In this document: positions 17,709 to 27,114 of the stretch, piece by piece
Numbering within the stretch: the first letter of the stretch is position 1
How the letters are laid out: the number at the start of each line of letters is the position of its first letter
Origin: Plesiomonas shigelloides
GTDB taxonomy: Bacteria > Pseudomonadota > Gammaproteobacteria > Enterobacterales > CAMTGL01
DNA length: 64,000 bases
Reading direction: 5' to 3'
Assembly: GCF_900087055.1 (NCBI RefSeq)
Contig: NZ_LT575468.1
Coordinates: 1,798,001-1,862,000, forward strand
Position numbers and translations under genes: made by a program
Notes under the pieces: model-generated
Seen by the model: the letters and a program-made list of their open reading frames with translations, nothing else
What the model was told of the DNA's origin: nothing
Database searches by the model: none

Positions 17709-19421
17709 TTAGACCGATTCAATCAACCAGATCGCCGACTCATACGGGCGTAATTGACCGCTTTGTGGCTGCGTTGGGGTATCCGCATAGTTGCTGAGTA
17801 AAAGTTGGCTACATGGCGGTATGATTGACTGCGTTTCTGACTGAGCTGGAACAGCGTTCTGCCCGCCAAGGTGACTTGGCAACACAAAATCTACCGGCTC
17901 ACGATAGAAATTACTCACCACCAACAGCGTCTGCCCTTGCCACTGACGAGTGTAAGCCCAAATTTGGCGGTGCTCAGGCAGCAACTCTTGATAGTCACCG
18001 TGCGTGAAGATCGGATGCGCTTTACGCAGGCGAATCAAATCGCGGTAATGCCAGAATACCGAGTCAGGATCGGCTTTCGCCGCAACCGCGTTAATCTCGG
18101 TATAGTTGGCGGCTGGTTTTAACCACGGCGTACCTTGGGTAAAACCGGCATTAGCATCCGCGCTCCATTGCATCGGCGTACGCGAGTTATCACGCGATCG
18201 CGCGGCTAAAATCGCCAAAATCTGCGCATCATCCATCCCCTGCGCCTGTTTGATGGCAAAAATATTGTGGCTTTCCACATCCTGATAATCTTCAATTTGC
18301 TGATAACCCGGATTTGTCATGCCCAACTCTTCGCCTTGATAGATATACGGCGTGCCTTGTAATCCATGCAACGTGCTCGCCAGCATTTTGGCCGCAATTA
18401 CGCGAAACTCGCCATCCTCACCAAAGCGCGACACGATGCGGGGCTGATCATGATTGCACCAAAACAGCGCCGACCAACCTTTTCCATGCATCCCGGTTTG
18501 CCAATGGTTAAAGATGCGTTTGAGCTCAAGAAAATCAAATGGCGCACACGTCCATTTATCGCCATTCGGGTAATCCACTTTCAGATGATGGAAGTTGAAC
18601 ACCATCGACAGCTCGGAGCCATCCAGCGCGCCATAGCGCTGACAATGTTCCAGTGATGTAGAGGACATCTCGCCGACCGTCATCGCCTGTACCGGCACAA
18701 ACACTTCGCGGCTGAGCTCCTGCAAGAATTCATGGATACGAGGCCCATCGGTGTAGAAACGGCGGCCATCACCTATCTCATCATTCGGGAACGACTGATC
18801 TTTGGATATCAGGTTAATCACATCTAACCGAAAACCATCCACGCCCTTTTGTGCCCAAAAATGGATGACCTTTTTCACTTCGGCCCGCACCGCCGGATTT
18901 TCCCAATTCAGATCCGCCTGCTCACGCGCAAACAGATGCAGATAATATTGGCCAGAGGCCGCATCCCACTCCCAAGCACTACCACCAAACTTAGATTGCC
19001 AGTTATTCGGCACATCGCCAGCCACCGGATCGCGCCAGATGTAGTAATCACGATACGGACTATTTTTATCCGCCAATGCCGCCCTAAACCATTCGTGCGC
19101 CGTGGATGTGTGATTGACCACGATATCCATCACAATCCGTATCCCACGGGCATGTACCGCGCTTAGCAGCGCCTCGAAATCGTCCATCGTGCCGTAGGCC
19201 GGATCAATGCGATAGTAGTCGGCAATGTCATAACCGTTATCCACTTGAGGTGATACGTACACCGGCGTGAGCCACAGCGCATCAACGCCCAAGGTTTGCA
19301 GATAATCGAGACGAGAGATTATCCCGCGTAAATCACCGGTGCCGCGCGCCCCACTATCCTGAAAACTCTTCGGATAGATTTGATAAATCACCGCGTTCTG
19401 CCACCAAGGTATTTGACTCAT
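17709..19421 (-). CDS. treC: Trehalose-6-phosphate hydrolase TreC
   Basis: 570-residue GH13 enzyme that splits trehalose 6-phosphate into glucose and glucose 6-phosphate in the cytoplasm. Motifs in order: AVIYQIYPKSFQDS, GVDALWLTPVY, DIVVNHTS, GVDGFRLDVINLISKD (nucleophile Asp), TVGEMSSTS (acid Glu), FWCNHDQPRIVSRFG (third Asp) and YIYQGEELGMTN. It lies 75 bases after treB on the same strand, as in E. coli, so one transcript is expected under TreR control. Confidence 0.96.
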   Translation of the reverse strand: MSQIPWWQNAVIYQIYPKSFQDSGARGTGDLRGIISRLDYLQTLGVDALWLTPVYVSPQVDNGYDIADYYRIDPAYGTMDDFEALLSAVHARGIRIVMDIVVNHTSTAHEWFRAALADKNSPYRDYYIWRDPVAGDVPNNWQSKFGGSAWEWDAASGQYYLHLFAREQADLNWENPAVRAEVKKVIHFWAQKGVDGFRLDVINLISKDQSFPNDEIGDGRRFYTDGPRIHEFLQELSREVFVPVQAMTVGEMSSTSLEHCQRYGALDGSELSMVFNFHHLKVDYPNGDKWTCAPFDFLELKRIFNHWQTGMHGKGWSALFWCNHDQPRIVSRFGEDGEFRVIAAKMLASTLHGLQGTPYIYQGEELGMTNPGYQQIEDYQDVESHNIFAIKQAQGMDDAQILAILAARSRDNSRTPMQWSADANAGFTQGTPWLKPAANYTEINAVAAKADPDSVFWHYRDLIRLRKAHPIFTHGDYQELLPEHRQIWAYTRQWQGQTLLVVSNFYREPVDFVLPSHLGGQNAVPAQSETQSIIPPCSQLLLSNYADTPTQPQSGQLRPYESAIWLIESV

Positions 19422-19496
19422 AACGCTTTCTCTTCAATAAGTAGCGAATTTAAATACGGTTAAAGACACCCTGCTTGGCCGCCTTTAACCATAGAA

Positions 19497-20921
19497 TTAC
19501 GACTCCGATTGCATCAGCGTACCGGCGGATTGTTTGCGCTTATACACCAGCATGGTCAACAAAATCGGCACCACCACAGCCACCAGCATGGCGACCGCGT
19601 ACACCAACCAAAAACGCGGCTGGATAGATAAGATGCCCGGTAAACCGCCCACACCAATGCCGTTTGCCATCACACCGGCTAAACCGCAAATCAGCGCCGC
19701 ACAACTTGAACCAATCATGGCGCACAGCATCGGGAATTTGTATTTCAAGTTAATCCCGTACATCGCCGGCTCTGTCACCCCCAGATAACCAGAGATCGCC
19801 GCCGGAACCGAGATTTCACGCTCATTGGCCTTACGGCTCATGAAAATAATGCCCACCACCGCCGAGGCCTGCGCGATATTAGAGAGCGCAATCAAAGGCC
19901 AAATCGGCGTACCGCCGATGCTTTGCATCAACTGCAAATCAATAGCGTTAGTCGTGTGGTGAATACCGGTGATCACCAGCGGCGCATAGATAAAGCCAAA
20001 GATCGCCGAGCCAATCGGCGCAAACGTGCCGGTCATTGCCGCTTTCGCTGCAAGCCCGACACCATCACCAATCCAACGCCCAAATGGGCCAATCAGGGTA
20101 TGCGCCAAAATCACTGCCAGCAGCAAAGAAACAAACGGCACAATCACCAGATACAGATAGGCAGGAATAATGCGTTTGAGGTTCACCTCAATCCACGCCA
20201 ACGCCACCCCAGCCAGCAAAGCGGGGATAACCTGCGCCTGATAACCAACTTTATCGATCGCAAAGAAACCAAAATCCCACACCTCTGGAATTTGCTGTCC
20301 AATGGAGTACGCATTCATTAACTGCGGCGACACCAACGTCACCCCGAGCACAATACCGAGGATCTCAGAGCCGCCCATTTTCTTCACTGCCGACCAACAC
20401 ACGCCAACCGGCAAGAAATGGAAAATCGCCTCACCCAGCAGCCAGAGAAACGAGTTCACTTGCGCCCAGAATGGGCTGATTTCGGTTAAGGTGTGACCAT
20501 CAAACATTTTGATGTCGCCAATCACATTACGAAAACCGAGGATCAGACCGCCAGTGATAATCGCAGGCAGCAGCGGGACAAAAATTTCCGCAAGATGGGA
20601 AATCCCACGCTCCAGAAAATTCATGTTCTGACGCGCCGCCTGCTTCGCCACTTCCTTACTACCACCGCTTACGCCCAGCTCTTGTGTCAGCGCCTTGTAC
20701 CAATGATCGACCTCATTACCGATCACCACCTGAAACTGCCCTGCATTGGTAAAGCAGCCCTTCACCGCAGGGATCGCTTCGATAGCCTTGCTGTCTGCCT
20801 TGGCAGGATCGACCAGTACAAAGCGCAGCCGGGTCAGACAATGGCTAACCGTGGCGATATTCTCTTTCCCACCGATCTTCTCAATCAGCTCGGCCAGATG
20901 TTGTGCATTGATTTTGGACAT
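19497..20921 (-). CDS. treB: Trehalose-specific PTS permease, EIIBC component TreB
   Basis: 474 residues from the ATG at 20921 (AGGGA ribosome site), matching E. coli TreB (473). The IIB domain has the phosphorylated Cys in ATVSHCLTRLRFVL. The IIC domain holds about ten membrane helices with GITEPAMYGINLKYKFP-like conserved loop (here GVTEPAMYGINLKYKF) and the ITGIHHTTNAIDLQLM segment. It imports trehalose as trehalose 6-phosphate; no IIA domain is present, so a IIA-Glc (Crr) partner is expected. A longer in-frame extension upstream to 21029 would run across the operator and is not used. Confidence 0.96.
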   Translation of the reverse strand: MSKINAQHLAELIEKIGGKENIATVSHCLTRLRFVLVDPAKADSKAIEAIPAVKGCFTNAGQFQVVIGNEVDHWYKALTQELGVSGGSKEVAKQAARQNMNFLERGISHLAEIFVPLLPAIITGGLILGFRNVIGDIKMFDGHTLTEISPFWAQVNSFLWLLGEAIFHFLPVGVCWSAVKKMGGSEILGIVLGVTLVSPQLMNAYSIGQQIPEVWDFGFFAIDKVGYQAQVIPALLAGVALAWIEVNLKRIIPAYLYLVIVPFVSLLLAVILAHTLIGPFGRWIGDGVGLAAKAAMTGTFAPIGSAIFGFIYAPLVITGIHHTTNAIDLQLMQSIGGTPIWPLIALSNIAQASAVVGIIFMSRKANEREISVPAAISGYLGVTEPAMYGINLKYKFPMLCAMIGSSCAALICGLAGVMANGIGVGGLPGILSIQPRFWLVYAVAMLVAVVVPILLTMLVYKRKQSAGTLMQSES

Positions 20922-21009
20922 GGGTCTTCCCTCTGTAAGTCCACTCGTTATTGATGTGCATCGCTCTTCAGTTCCACTGCTAATAAGCATGGCTGGAAAT
21001 GGGAAAAAA

Positions 21010-21033
21010 CAAAATGGGAACGTTCCCATTTTG
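21010..21033. promoter_or_regulatory. TreR operator, perfect 24-bp palindrome
   Basis: The palindrome is centred between 21021 and 21022 with core GGGAACGTTCCC flanked by AAAAT/ATTTT and C/G ends. It sits between treR and treB, about 90 bases upstream of treB, and matches the known TreR (LacI family) operator core. Confidence 0.85.
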
Positions 21034-21085
21034 GAGCTATCATCACACGAAAGCGGATTTTTTACTCAGACAAGGGTGATCTGCT

Positions 21086-22033
21086 TCACGATACGCAACA
21101 AGGCGCAATGGTGGTGGATGGTGCACATGCCTGCTCAATTTGACCGAGCAGTTGCCGCGCAGCTTGCTCGCCCGCACCTTTGTAGCCCAAATCAATGCTC
21201 AAGGCGTTCGGGAACAAAAATGTGAGCATGCGATTATTGCCAAGGCCGGTAACTTTGACATCGCTACGGCCTTGTTCTTGCAGGTATTTTGCTGCGCCTA
21301 ATGCCAAGGTGTCACTGGCGCAGACCAGAGCTTGTGTGCTGGCCGTCAGTAATTGCGCAGCCAGCCGATAGCCACTTTGTAAACTAAGATCACCGAGTGC
21401 GTAGCGCGCTGAAATGCCGCTCTGCTGACAATAGGCTAAGTACGCATCCAAACGGCGCTGACCGGTGGTCAAATCCGCCGTATCTACGCCAAGATAGGCG
21501 ATGTCATGTATTCCACTGCTAACCAACTGGTTCAACATGGCGGTAACCGCGCCGGTATCATCAAAACAGACCGATGAGAACCCCGCCGCCTCTCGCGCCA
21601 CCAGCACCAGCTTATGTTGGAAAGGTTGCAGCGCCGCATAATCCAGATCGTTAAAGGCAAACAGGATGATGCCGTCCACCCCACGCCGCTCGAGTACCGC
21701 CAAGTGCTCCAGAACTTTATCTGGCGCAAACATACTTTCCATCAACACGGCGTCATAGCCACGAGCATACAGCACCTCCAACATGCCGCGAACGGCTTGG
21801 TTTTCAGAGCCGGAATCCAGACGGGAAACAATGATGCCAATCACTTTCTGGCTTTGGCTACGCATGGCCTGAGCGGGTTTGCTTGGCACAAACCCGTGCT
21901 CAGCAATCACCTGTTCAACCCGTTCACGCGTCGCTGGCTTTACCAGAGGATCTTGATTGATCACCCGAGAAACCGTCGATTTGCTAACGCCACTCAGACG
22001 GGCAATATCAAGGATGGTCAGTTTTTTATCCAT
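21086..22033 (-). CDS. treR: Trehalose operon repressor TreR (LacI family)
   Basis: 315 residues from the ATG at 22033, equal in length to E. coli TreR. N-terminal helix-turn-helix (LTILDIARLSGVSKSTVSRV) with hinge helix region, then a periplasmic-binding-like effector domain (about 60-315). Conserved blocks include IGIIVSRLDSGSENQAV, VLMESMF, TTGQRRLDAYLAYCQ and CASDTLALGAAKYLQEQ. In E. coli it is induced by trehalose 6-phosphate. A TTG 15 bases upstream is an alternative start; neither has a clear ribosome site. It lies directly upstream of treB in the same direction. Confidence 0.94.
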   Translation of the reverse strand: MDKKLTILDIARLSGVSKSTVSRVINQDPLVKPATRERVEQVIAEHGFVPSKPAQAMRSQSQKVIGIIVSRLDSGSENQAVRGMLEVLYARGYDAVLMESMFAPDKVLEHLAVLERRGVDGIILFAFNDLDYAALQPFQHKLVLVAREAAGFSSVCFDDTGAVTAMLNQLVSSGIHDIAYLGVDTADLTTGQRRLDAYLAYCQQSGISARYALGDLSLQSGYRLAAQLLTASTQALVCASDTLALGAAKYLQEQGRSDVKVTGLGNNRMLTFLFPNALSIDLGYKGAGEQAARQLLGQIEQACAPSTTIAPCCVS

Positions 22034-22169
22034 TGTCAGATTCAGCAATTCATAAAAGGCCAGTGATGCGATTATAGGGATGCGCGAGGACCAGTGTCAA
22101 AATAGCCCCCCGCCAGCCCCCTCACGAATTACCAATGGTTGAGACTCGCCGCTCAGACTCGCCGCCAGC

Positions 22170-22892
22170 CTAAACAGACGGCTGATAGGTTGAATAGTAA
22201 ATATCTACCTTGATTGGATGCGAATCACCCTTGTTATTGAGCGCCTGCACCACGGTGGTAAACGTGTTGTGTGCACCAAAGCGAGCAATCAGCTGCTGGT
22301 AACGTCGCGATGAAGAAAAAAGCACATGCGCCAACTGCTCTGAAGTCATCTCGAGCGTCAGCTGCTCTTGGCGCACCTTGGTTTCATGTAATTGCACGCA
22401 ACCATGAAAATTGATCGCATGATCGTAATTAGAAGGAACCGGCGTCTCCAAGATGCCAAGCGATACCATCACATCACGTAATAACACCTCAAAGTCATAC
22501 ACCACTATCGTGGCATTGGGCCGACATACGCGAACTAATTCTTGTACCAACGCCGATGATTTAGCGTAGGACAAAGAGCCAGCAAAACTCACGATATCTA
22601 CACATCCATCAGGTAACGCAATATCTTCGCCCGTTCCTTGCAGATAGGTGATCCCCACCGACTCTGGGGCTTGTTCTAACATTGCTGCACTCGGATCGAT
22701 ACCGAAGGCTTGCACGCAATAAGACTTTAATGCCTGAGTGGAAAGACCGGTACCACAACCGATATCTACCCCACACGCCACCTTATGAGCTGCATAATCT
22801 GCGGGTAAGGCCGCAGCTAAGATCTGTTGATGTAATGGCGGACGGTATGCCGCATAGTGTAAAGACACCTCGTTATCGTACTGTTCGCTCAC
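22170..22892 (-). CDS. Class I SAM-dependent methyltransferase
   Basis: 240 residues. The start is GTG, preceded by AGGGA at six bases. SAM-binding motif I is VDIGCGTGLSTQAL, with FGIDPSAAMLEQA as motif II and DIVSFAGSLSYA as motif IV. The closing half has the shape of small-molecule or UbiE-like methyltransferases, but the substrate cannot be told. Monocistronic between treR and a His-rich protein gene. Confidence 0.88.
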   Translation of the reverse strand: MSEQYDNEVSLHYAAYRPPLHQQILAAALPADYAAHKVACGVDIGCGTGLSTQALKSYCVQAFGIDPSAAMLEQAPESVGITYLQGTGEDIALPDGCVDIVSFAGSLSYAKSSALVQELVRVCRPNATIVVYDFEVLLRDVMVSLGILETPVPSNYDHAINFHGCVQLHETKVRQEQLTLEMTSEQLAHVLFSSSRRYQQLIARFGAHNTFTTVVQALNNKGDSHPIKVDIYYSTYQPSV

Positions 22893-23100
22893 AATAATTC
22901 CCTGATATTGATGCCGACCACGCAGGTCTAATTCCGGTTATTGTCATCTCTATTATCTTTCACTGCCAGCAATAAAATTGTCTTCGCTGGCAAGCAAGGC
23001 TATACCATCAGCAATCTTGCAAGGCGTGATCGGGCGCAACAAAGCGTCATATTGCTAGGCGTAGTATCAAGATTATGTATTCAATCAGCATGTCGCACAT

Positions 23101-23457
23101 ATGATGAAAATACCGTTTATCTTGACCGCATTGACCTTCACTCAGCCTGCTCTTGCTCACCATGGCGATCATTTGCCGCATCAGATCCCCTGCTCCGCTG
23201 AACAATATCCCCCTGTGCGCTGTAGAAATACCGTGCCCGACAATCAAAATATTCAGCCTAACTGCCGCCCAAATACGCCCTGTTTGCCACGGTGGCACAA
23301 CACCAAGCAACACGTGAATGATGACAAATATTATCGCCACCACAGCCGCATGATGAATTATCACGACGCAGAATTCTCCGATATTCATGAGCAATATCAC
23401 GCTGACTATCATGACGACAGTATCAATCCTACTGACTCCTCTGCGAAATCAGGTTAA
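23101..23457 (+). CDS. Histidine-rich secreted protein, unknown
   Basis: 118 residues. A plausible signal peptide (MMKIPFILTALTFTQPALA) is cut just before HHGDHLPHQ. The mature protein is rich in His, Asp, Asn and Tyr, with a C-terminal stretch of HDAEFSDIHEQYHADYHDD. Two to four cysteines occur in the first half (PCSAEQY, VRCRNT, NCRPNTPC). The composition suggests periplasmic metal binding, by inference only. There is no good ribosome site, and an equally long hydrophobic frame lies opposite; the signal peptide followed by HHGDH is the main reason for the call. Confidence 0.5.
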   Translation: MMKIPFILTALTFTQPALAHHGDHLPHQIPCSAEQYPPVRCRNTVPDNQNIQPNCRPNTPCLPRWHNTKQHVNDDKYYRHHSRMMNYHDAEFSDIHEQYHADYHDDSINPTDSSAKSG

Positions 23458-23551
23458 TACGCGCAGAATGGATATGACGTCGTATTTGAAATCAGTTATG
23501 GAATGAATAATAGAATGGTTCAGTTTCACCGTATATTTCGGAGGAATGTGC

Positions 23552-23755
23552 ATGGCCGGACTGTTTTTTATTGTCAGTATCCTGCTCATGGTGCTCGGTT
23601 TTGCATGCAATTTTTGGCTAGGATGCCTTAGTCTGGTGCTCGTTTGGTATGCCAGTACACGTAAAGGTAGCGGAGACTTTCGTTGTGCTCTGCGGTGTAT
23701 ATTGCCCTTGATCATCACTGCCGTGATCGTTTTTCTATGTTCATTATATGAATGA
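23552..23755 (+). CDS. Small membrane protein, unknown
   Basis: 67 residues from the ATG at 23552, which has GGAGG seven bases upstream; an ATG two codons earlier is too close to that site. Two hydrophobic regions (AGLFFIVSILLMVLGFACNF through LSLVLVWY, and CILPLIITAVIVFLCSLY) are joined by a basic loop STRKGSGDFRC. No family recognised. Confidence 0.65.
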   Translation: MAGLFFIVSILLMVLGFACNFWLGCLSLVLVWYASTRKGSGDFRCALRCILPLIITAVIVFLCSLYE

Positions 23756-23846
23756 ACATAGAAAATGGGCGTAATAAATACGCCCAATACAAAAACAATA
23801 CTTAGCTATTCTTGTTGAGTAACTCGGTTGCGAAGTAACACGAACA

Positions 23847-25502
23847 TCACTCTCGCAGTTCTCTTTTTATCTCACCCCAACGCTGTATTCTTGTTAGCAT
23901 CAAAGGGATAGACGCCACCTTATTTCGCCATTTCTGCTGCTGATTACTATCCAGCTTGTTATACATGCTAATAATAATATCAGTACGTCTTTCTAAACGT
24001 GCTAATGTCTTTGCGCGGTTATAGTTTTTATCGGTTAAAAACCGACGACGCTCTTTCACCCACCCTTCTATCTGGGCTTTCAAGCGAGTTTCGGTATCAT
24101 TAACCACAAACAACGTCAACGCCGCCACGCTGATCAGTAATACGGCAGCAATAACAAAAACAAACGTCACATAACTTTCGAAATAACCATCACTAGGCAC
24201 ATAGTTTTTACTGTTTGAGTTAACCATGACCGCAGTGGCAAATGCCATGAAAGAGATGGCCTTCATCTGATATTTGCCGTACATTAAGAATGCAAGTGGG
24301 AAAAAGATCATCACCATTCCCAGCCAAAATGCCTCAGCATTATGCAAGTTTGGCAGCAAGAAGATGAATATCGGAAATGCGTATACGGTACCAACAGAAA
24401 ATCCGATCGCATAGCTTTTAGGTGACATTCGCTCACCGTACTGACAGCTCACTAACAACACCGCGGTCAATAACATGACCACGCCGCCCCCCGGCCAACC
24501 ATGACGCCACAACACCATCGCGGTAATAGAGCTGATGAAAAATAAGAATGAGCTTGTGAGTGGAGAATCCGTCCCCGCACTAAACATCCTATTCTGCCAT
24601 TGCCATCTAAAACGACTCATCTCTGAGGTTGTCATGTCTTTTCTGACTAGCTCATCAAAGTCGTCTTCAATTAAACGGATCAGTGACCCATAACGACCAT
24701 GTGCTTCTACCCCTAAACGCGGCAACTCTTGATGATCTTTTACCGCAATGAGGGAATTAATTACCCACTCTTTGACCGGCGCAGTTAAAGCATGCTGCAT
24801 TTTTAAGGAATACAAATGACGACCTAGCTTCTCTAACGCATACACTCGATTAATCACGTTAAAATCACGCGAGTAGACCGCACGGTAATCGCTGTAATTG
24901 GAGGATAACATGGTTCGAAAAGCTGAAATTTTCTGTACGAACGCTAAAAAAACATCTACCGGATCGCCATCATCTTTATCCAAGATATCTTTTAAATTGC
25001 TCAATAGCCCATGATACTGCTTTTGCAGCGACTCAATATACTCCAATGGCCACAACGCACTAAATACAAATATAATAGTCGAACCAATAAATACACAGCC
25101 TACCCTATCAAATAAGACCGGAAATGCTTTATCTGGCTGAGACACCGACGCACTGAATACAATCACAAAACCGATGATAATCCAACGCCACATGTCCTTA
25201 TAGAGAAAATTGGTCAAACTGATATAGGTGCACACACCGCCAAACAGTGCAGCCGCAAGCATAATGGTCACCGGATCTTCCGCTAACCACCACACCATAA
25301 AAAATGCCGCAACACCACCTGCAAAGTTACCGACGATCCGTTGCCACCACTTAGCCTGAATCTCACCAATAGTGCCGAGTGATACCACTAAGACACTGGT
25401 AATTGCCCATCCTGGCGAATGCATGCCTAACCGAATCGCTATATAAAATGATAATAATATAGCAATGGTTAAACGGGTGGCCTTCAAAATCTGCAATAGC
25501 AT
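23847..25502 (-). CDS. FUSC-family efflux protein (AaeB-like)
   Basis: 551 residues with two blocks of membrane helices (about 10-150 and 320-470), each followed by a helical cytoplasmic region, as in fusaric acid resistance/AaeB proteins. The start resembles AaeB: RLTIAILLSFYIAIRLGMHS and PGWAITSVLVVSL. It is about 100 residues shorter than E. coli AaeB (655). With the HlyD-type protein and the DUF1656 protein upstream it should form an aromatic-acid efflux pump. Eleven bases separate it from the upstream gene, so it is in the same operon. Confidence 0.88.
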   Translation of the reverse strand: MLLQILKATRLTIAILLSFYIAIRLGMHSPGWAITSVLVVSLGTIGEIQAKWWQRIVGNFAGGVAAFFMVWWLAEDPVTIMLAAALFGGVCTYISLTNFLYKDMWRWIIIGFVIVFSASVSQPDKAFPVLFDRVGCVFIGSTIIFVFSALWPLEYIESLQKQYHGLLSNLKDILDKDDGDPVDVFLAFVQKISAFRTMLSSNYSDYRAVYSRDFNVINRVYALEKLGRHLYSLKMQHALTAPVKEWVINSLIAVKDHQELPRLGVEAHGRYGSLIRLIEDDFDELVRKDMTTSEMSRFRWQWQNRMFSAGTDSPLTSSFLFFISSITAMVLWRHGWPGGGVVMLLTAVLLVSCQYGERMSPKSYAIGFSVGTVYAFPIFIFLLPNLHNAEAFWLGMVMIFFPLAFLMYGKYQMKAISFMAFATAVMVNSNSKNYVPSDGYFESYVTFVFVIAAVLLISVAALTLFVVNDTETRLKAQIEGWVKERRRFLTDKNYNRAKTLARLERRTDIIISMYNKLDSNQQQKWRNKVASIPLMLTRIQRWGEIKRELRE

Positions 25503-25513
25503 AACATCTATCC

Positions 25514-26503
25514 TTATTTAAGGATTTTTACTGTTGCACTCTGACCAGGAATGAAATGAGACATATCACTTTCCGAATCAAGATGAATATTCACCGGGAT
25601 ATTTTCAGCTAAGCGAACCCAGTCAAATACTTGTGGAAGCTGAGAGATTAACCCTGGGTTAGGTAGTTCTTTTGAATTTATCGCCGCACCAACGCTAGAT
25701 ACATGGCCTTTATATCCTACACCGGTATCTGACATTAAATAGACTTCGGCTTTATCACCAACGCGAATACCATCAATAACAGTTTCAGGGAATGCACCTT
25801 CAACCCACATATTCTGAGTATCCACTTCAGCTAAAACGGCGCTACCGGGATGAACGTAGTCACCTTGATTCAGGTTCACGGTCGCAATCTTGCCGTTCAC
25901 AGAGGCATAAACATTAGTTCGAGACAAATCTAGTTCAGCTTTCGCTAACTTCGCTTTTGCCGCCATCAACTGAGCATTCTCTGCCCCTAAGGCTCCGCGT
26001 CGAGCAATCGCTTGTTGTAACTGAGCCTGCGCAGTTGCAACATTACCGCGACTTACGTTTAAATCTGTTTCTGATTGTTGGAAATCATTCGTCGACACAA
26101 AGCTATTTTGTTTTAAATTTTTAATTCTATTAAAGTTAGACTGCGCATAACTATACTTATCTTGCGCATTTTTCAACGTAGCTTTAGCCGAAATAATTGC
26201 AGCATCTTGCTCCAACAATTGTTGTTCTACATTAGCCAAATTTGCTTTCGCAGTTTGTACCTCAAGCAGATAATCACTATTATCGATTGAAAATAGCAAC
26301 TCCCCTTTCTTTACTTGCTGATTGTGTTTAACATTAACTGAAGTGACTACACCACTGACTTGTGGTGCCACGTCAATAATATTAGCCCTTACAACACCAT
26401 GACGCGTACTCAGTTGATGATTGTACTTATAAATGCCAAAAATCACGATCAAAGATGAAAATATAGCAAATAAAACTGTCCGCGAGGCTTTACTCTTAAA
26501 CAT
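25514..26503 (-). CDS. HlyD/EmrA-type membrane fusion protein (AaeA-like)
   Basis: 329 residues. One N-terminal membrane anchor (TVLFAIFSSLIVIFGIY), a biotinyl-lipoyl half (RANIIDVAPQVSGVVTSVNV, VKKGELLFSIDNSDYLLEV), a coiled coil (about 85-190) and the second half-motif (TNVYASVNGKIATVNLNQGD) lead into a beta-barrel. It should bridge the FUSC protein to the outer membrane. GAGAGG precedes the ATG. Middle gene of a three-gene operon in the order aaeX-aaeA-aaeB. Confidence 0.9.
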   Translation of the reverse strand: MFKSKASRTVLFAIFSSLIVIFGIYKYNHQLSTRHGVVRANIIDVAPQVSGVVTSVNVKHNQQVKKGELLFSIDNSDYLLEVQTAKANLANVEQQLLEQDAAIISAKATLKNAQDKYSYAQSNFNRIKNLKQNSFVSTNDFQQSETDLNVSRGNVATAQAQLQQAIARRGALGAENAQLMAAKAKLAKAELDLSRTNVYASVNGKIATVNLNQGDYVHPGSAVLAEVDTQNMWVEGAFPETVIDGIRVGDKAEVYLMSDTGVGYKGHVSSVGAAINSKELPNPGLISQLPQVFDWVRLAENIPVNIHLDSESDMSHFIPGQSATVKILK

Positions 26504-26512
26504 TTTTACCTC

Positions 26513-26722
26513 TCAAAAAGATAATGTCACGACAGTCAAGATTGAATACACTGCAGCTGCATATAGCCATATAATCAATCGAGGATGCCAAAAATAATCC
26601 AGCAGTTTATATTTAGCCGCAACTCTAATTGATATCTGCGTTATAAAAAAACAGAGTACCCCAAGCACAACTAGCTTAGGGATAAACATATTCAAAACGA
26701 TTACATCATTAAACAGGGACAT
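26513..26722 (-). CDS. DUF1656 protein (AaeX-like)
   Basis: 69 residues with two membrane segments. It matches the AaeX/DUF1656 family by its start (MSLFNDVIVLNMFIPKLVVL), a central K/R-rich turn and the conserved DYFWHPRLIIWLYAA. Such proteins are encoded with AaeA/AaeB efflux pumps, but their role is not defined. First gene of the operon; no LysR regulator (AaeR) is adjacent. Confidence 0.88.
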   Translation of the reverse strand: MSLFNDVIVLNMFIPKLVVLGVLCFFITQISIRVAAKYKLLDYFWHPRLIIWLYAAAVYSILTVVTLSF

Positions 26723-27114
26723 TCAGCATTCCACTTGACCAATGCAACATCATTGACTATACGTGTTTAGTATAGCCTGACTTTTTACGATTCGATTATT
26801 TTTAATCTGGTTTTAATGCTTTGCAACAATTTCCATGCCAGAATCGCTTTCTGACAAAGAAATAATCACGCAGTGAAATAACTTCCACACATATTCAGAG
26901 AGATGGATCACATAAGACCATATCGATAGCTACAATTTCCCTATTAAATGCCAACGAGAATGTTGCAATCGCTATAGATAGAATTTGAGACATTTCATGT
27001 GCTGAAACTAAAGTGCCATACATGAAAGCGCTATGCATGACGGCACATAACCATGTATTTTCCTCCTCACCGCATCAAAGAATGACAGTGCGACATGAAA
27101 ATACTGTTCTCAAT
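26723..27114. other. Intergenic region upstream of the aaeXAB-like operon
   Basis: 392 bases, AT-rich, no gene seen. An inverted repeat CTATAC-N7-GTATAG lies at 26757-26775, 35 bases before the DUF1656 gene; on the minus strand it includes TATACT, a good -10 match. The rest separates this operon from the 3' end of the oxidoreductase gene. Confidence 0.45.
26757..26775 (-). promoter_or_regulatory. Inverted repeat overlapping a possible -10 of the efflux operon
   Basis: CTATAC (26757-26762) and GTATAG (26770-26775) are separated by seven bases. Reverse strand reads CTATACTAAACACGTATAG, with TATACT as possible -10. A matching -35 was not clear. Confidence 0.35.

Noticed and set aside
23047-23412. 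121-codon hydrophobic frame opposite the His-rich gene
   Set aside because: It comes from His/Asp codons read in reverse and has no ribosome site; the plus-strand frame has a signal peptide.
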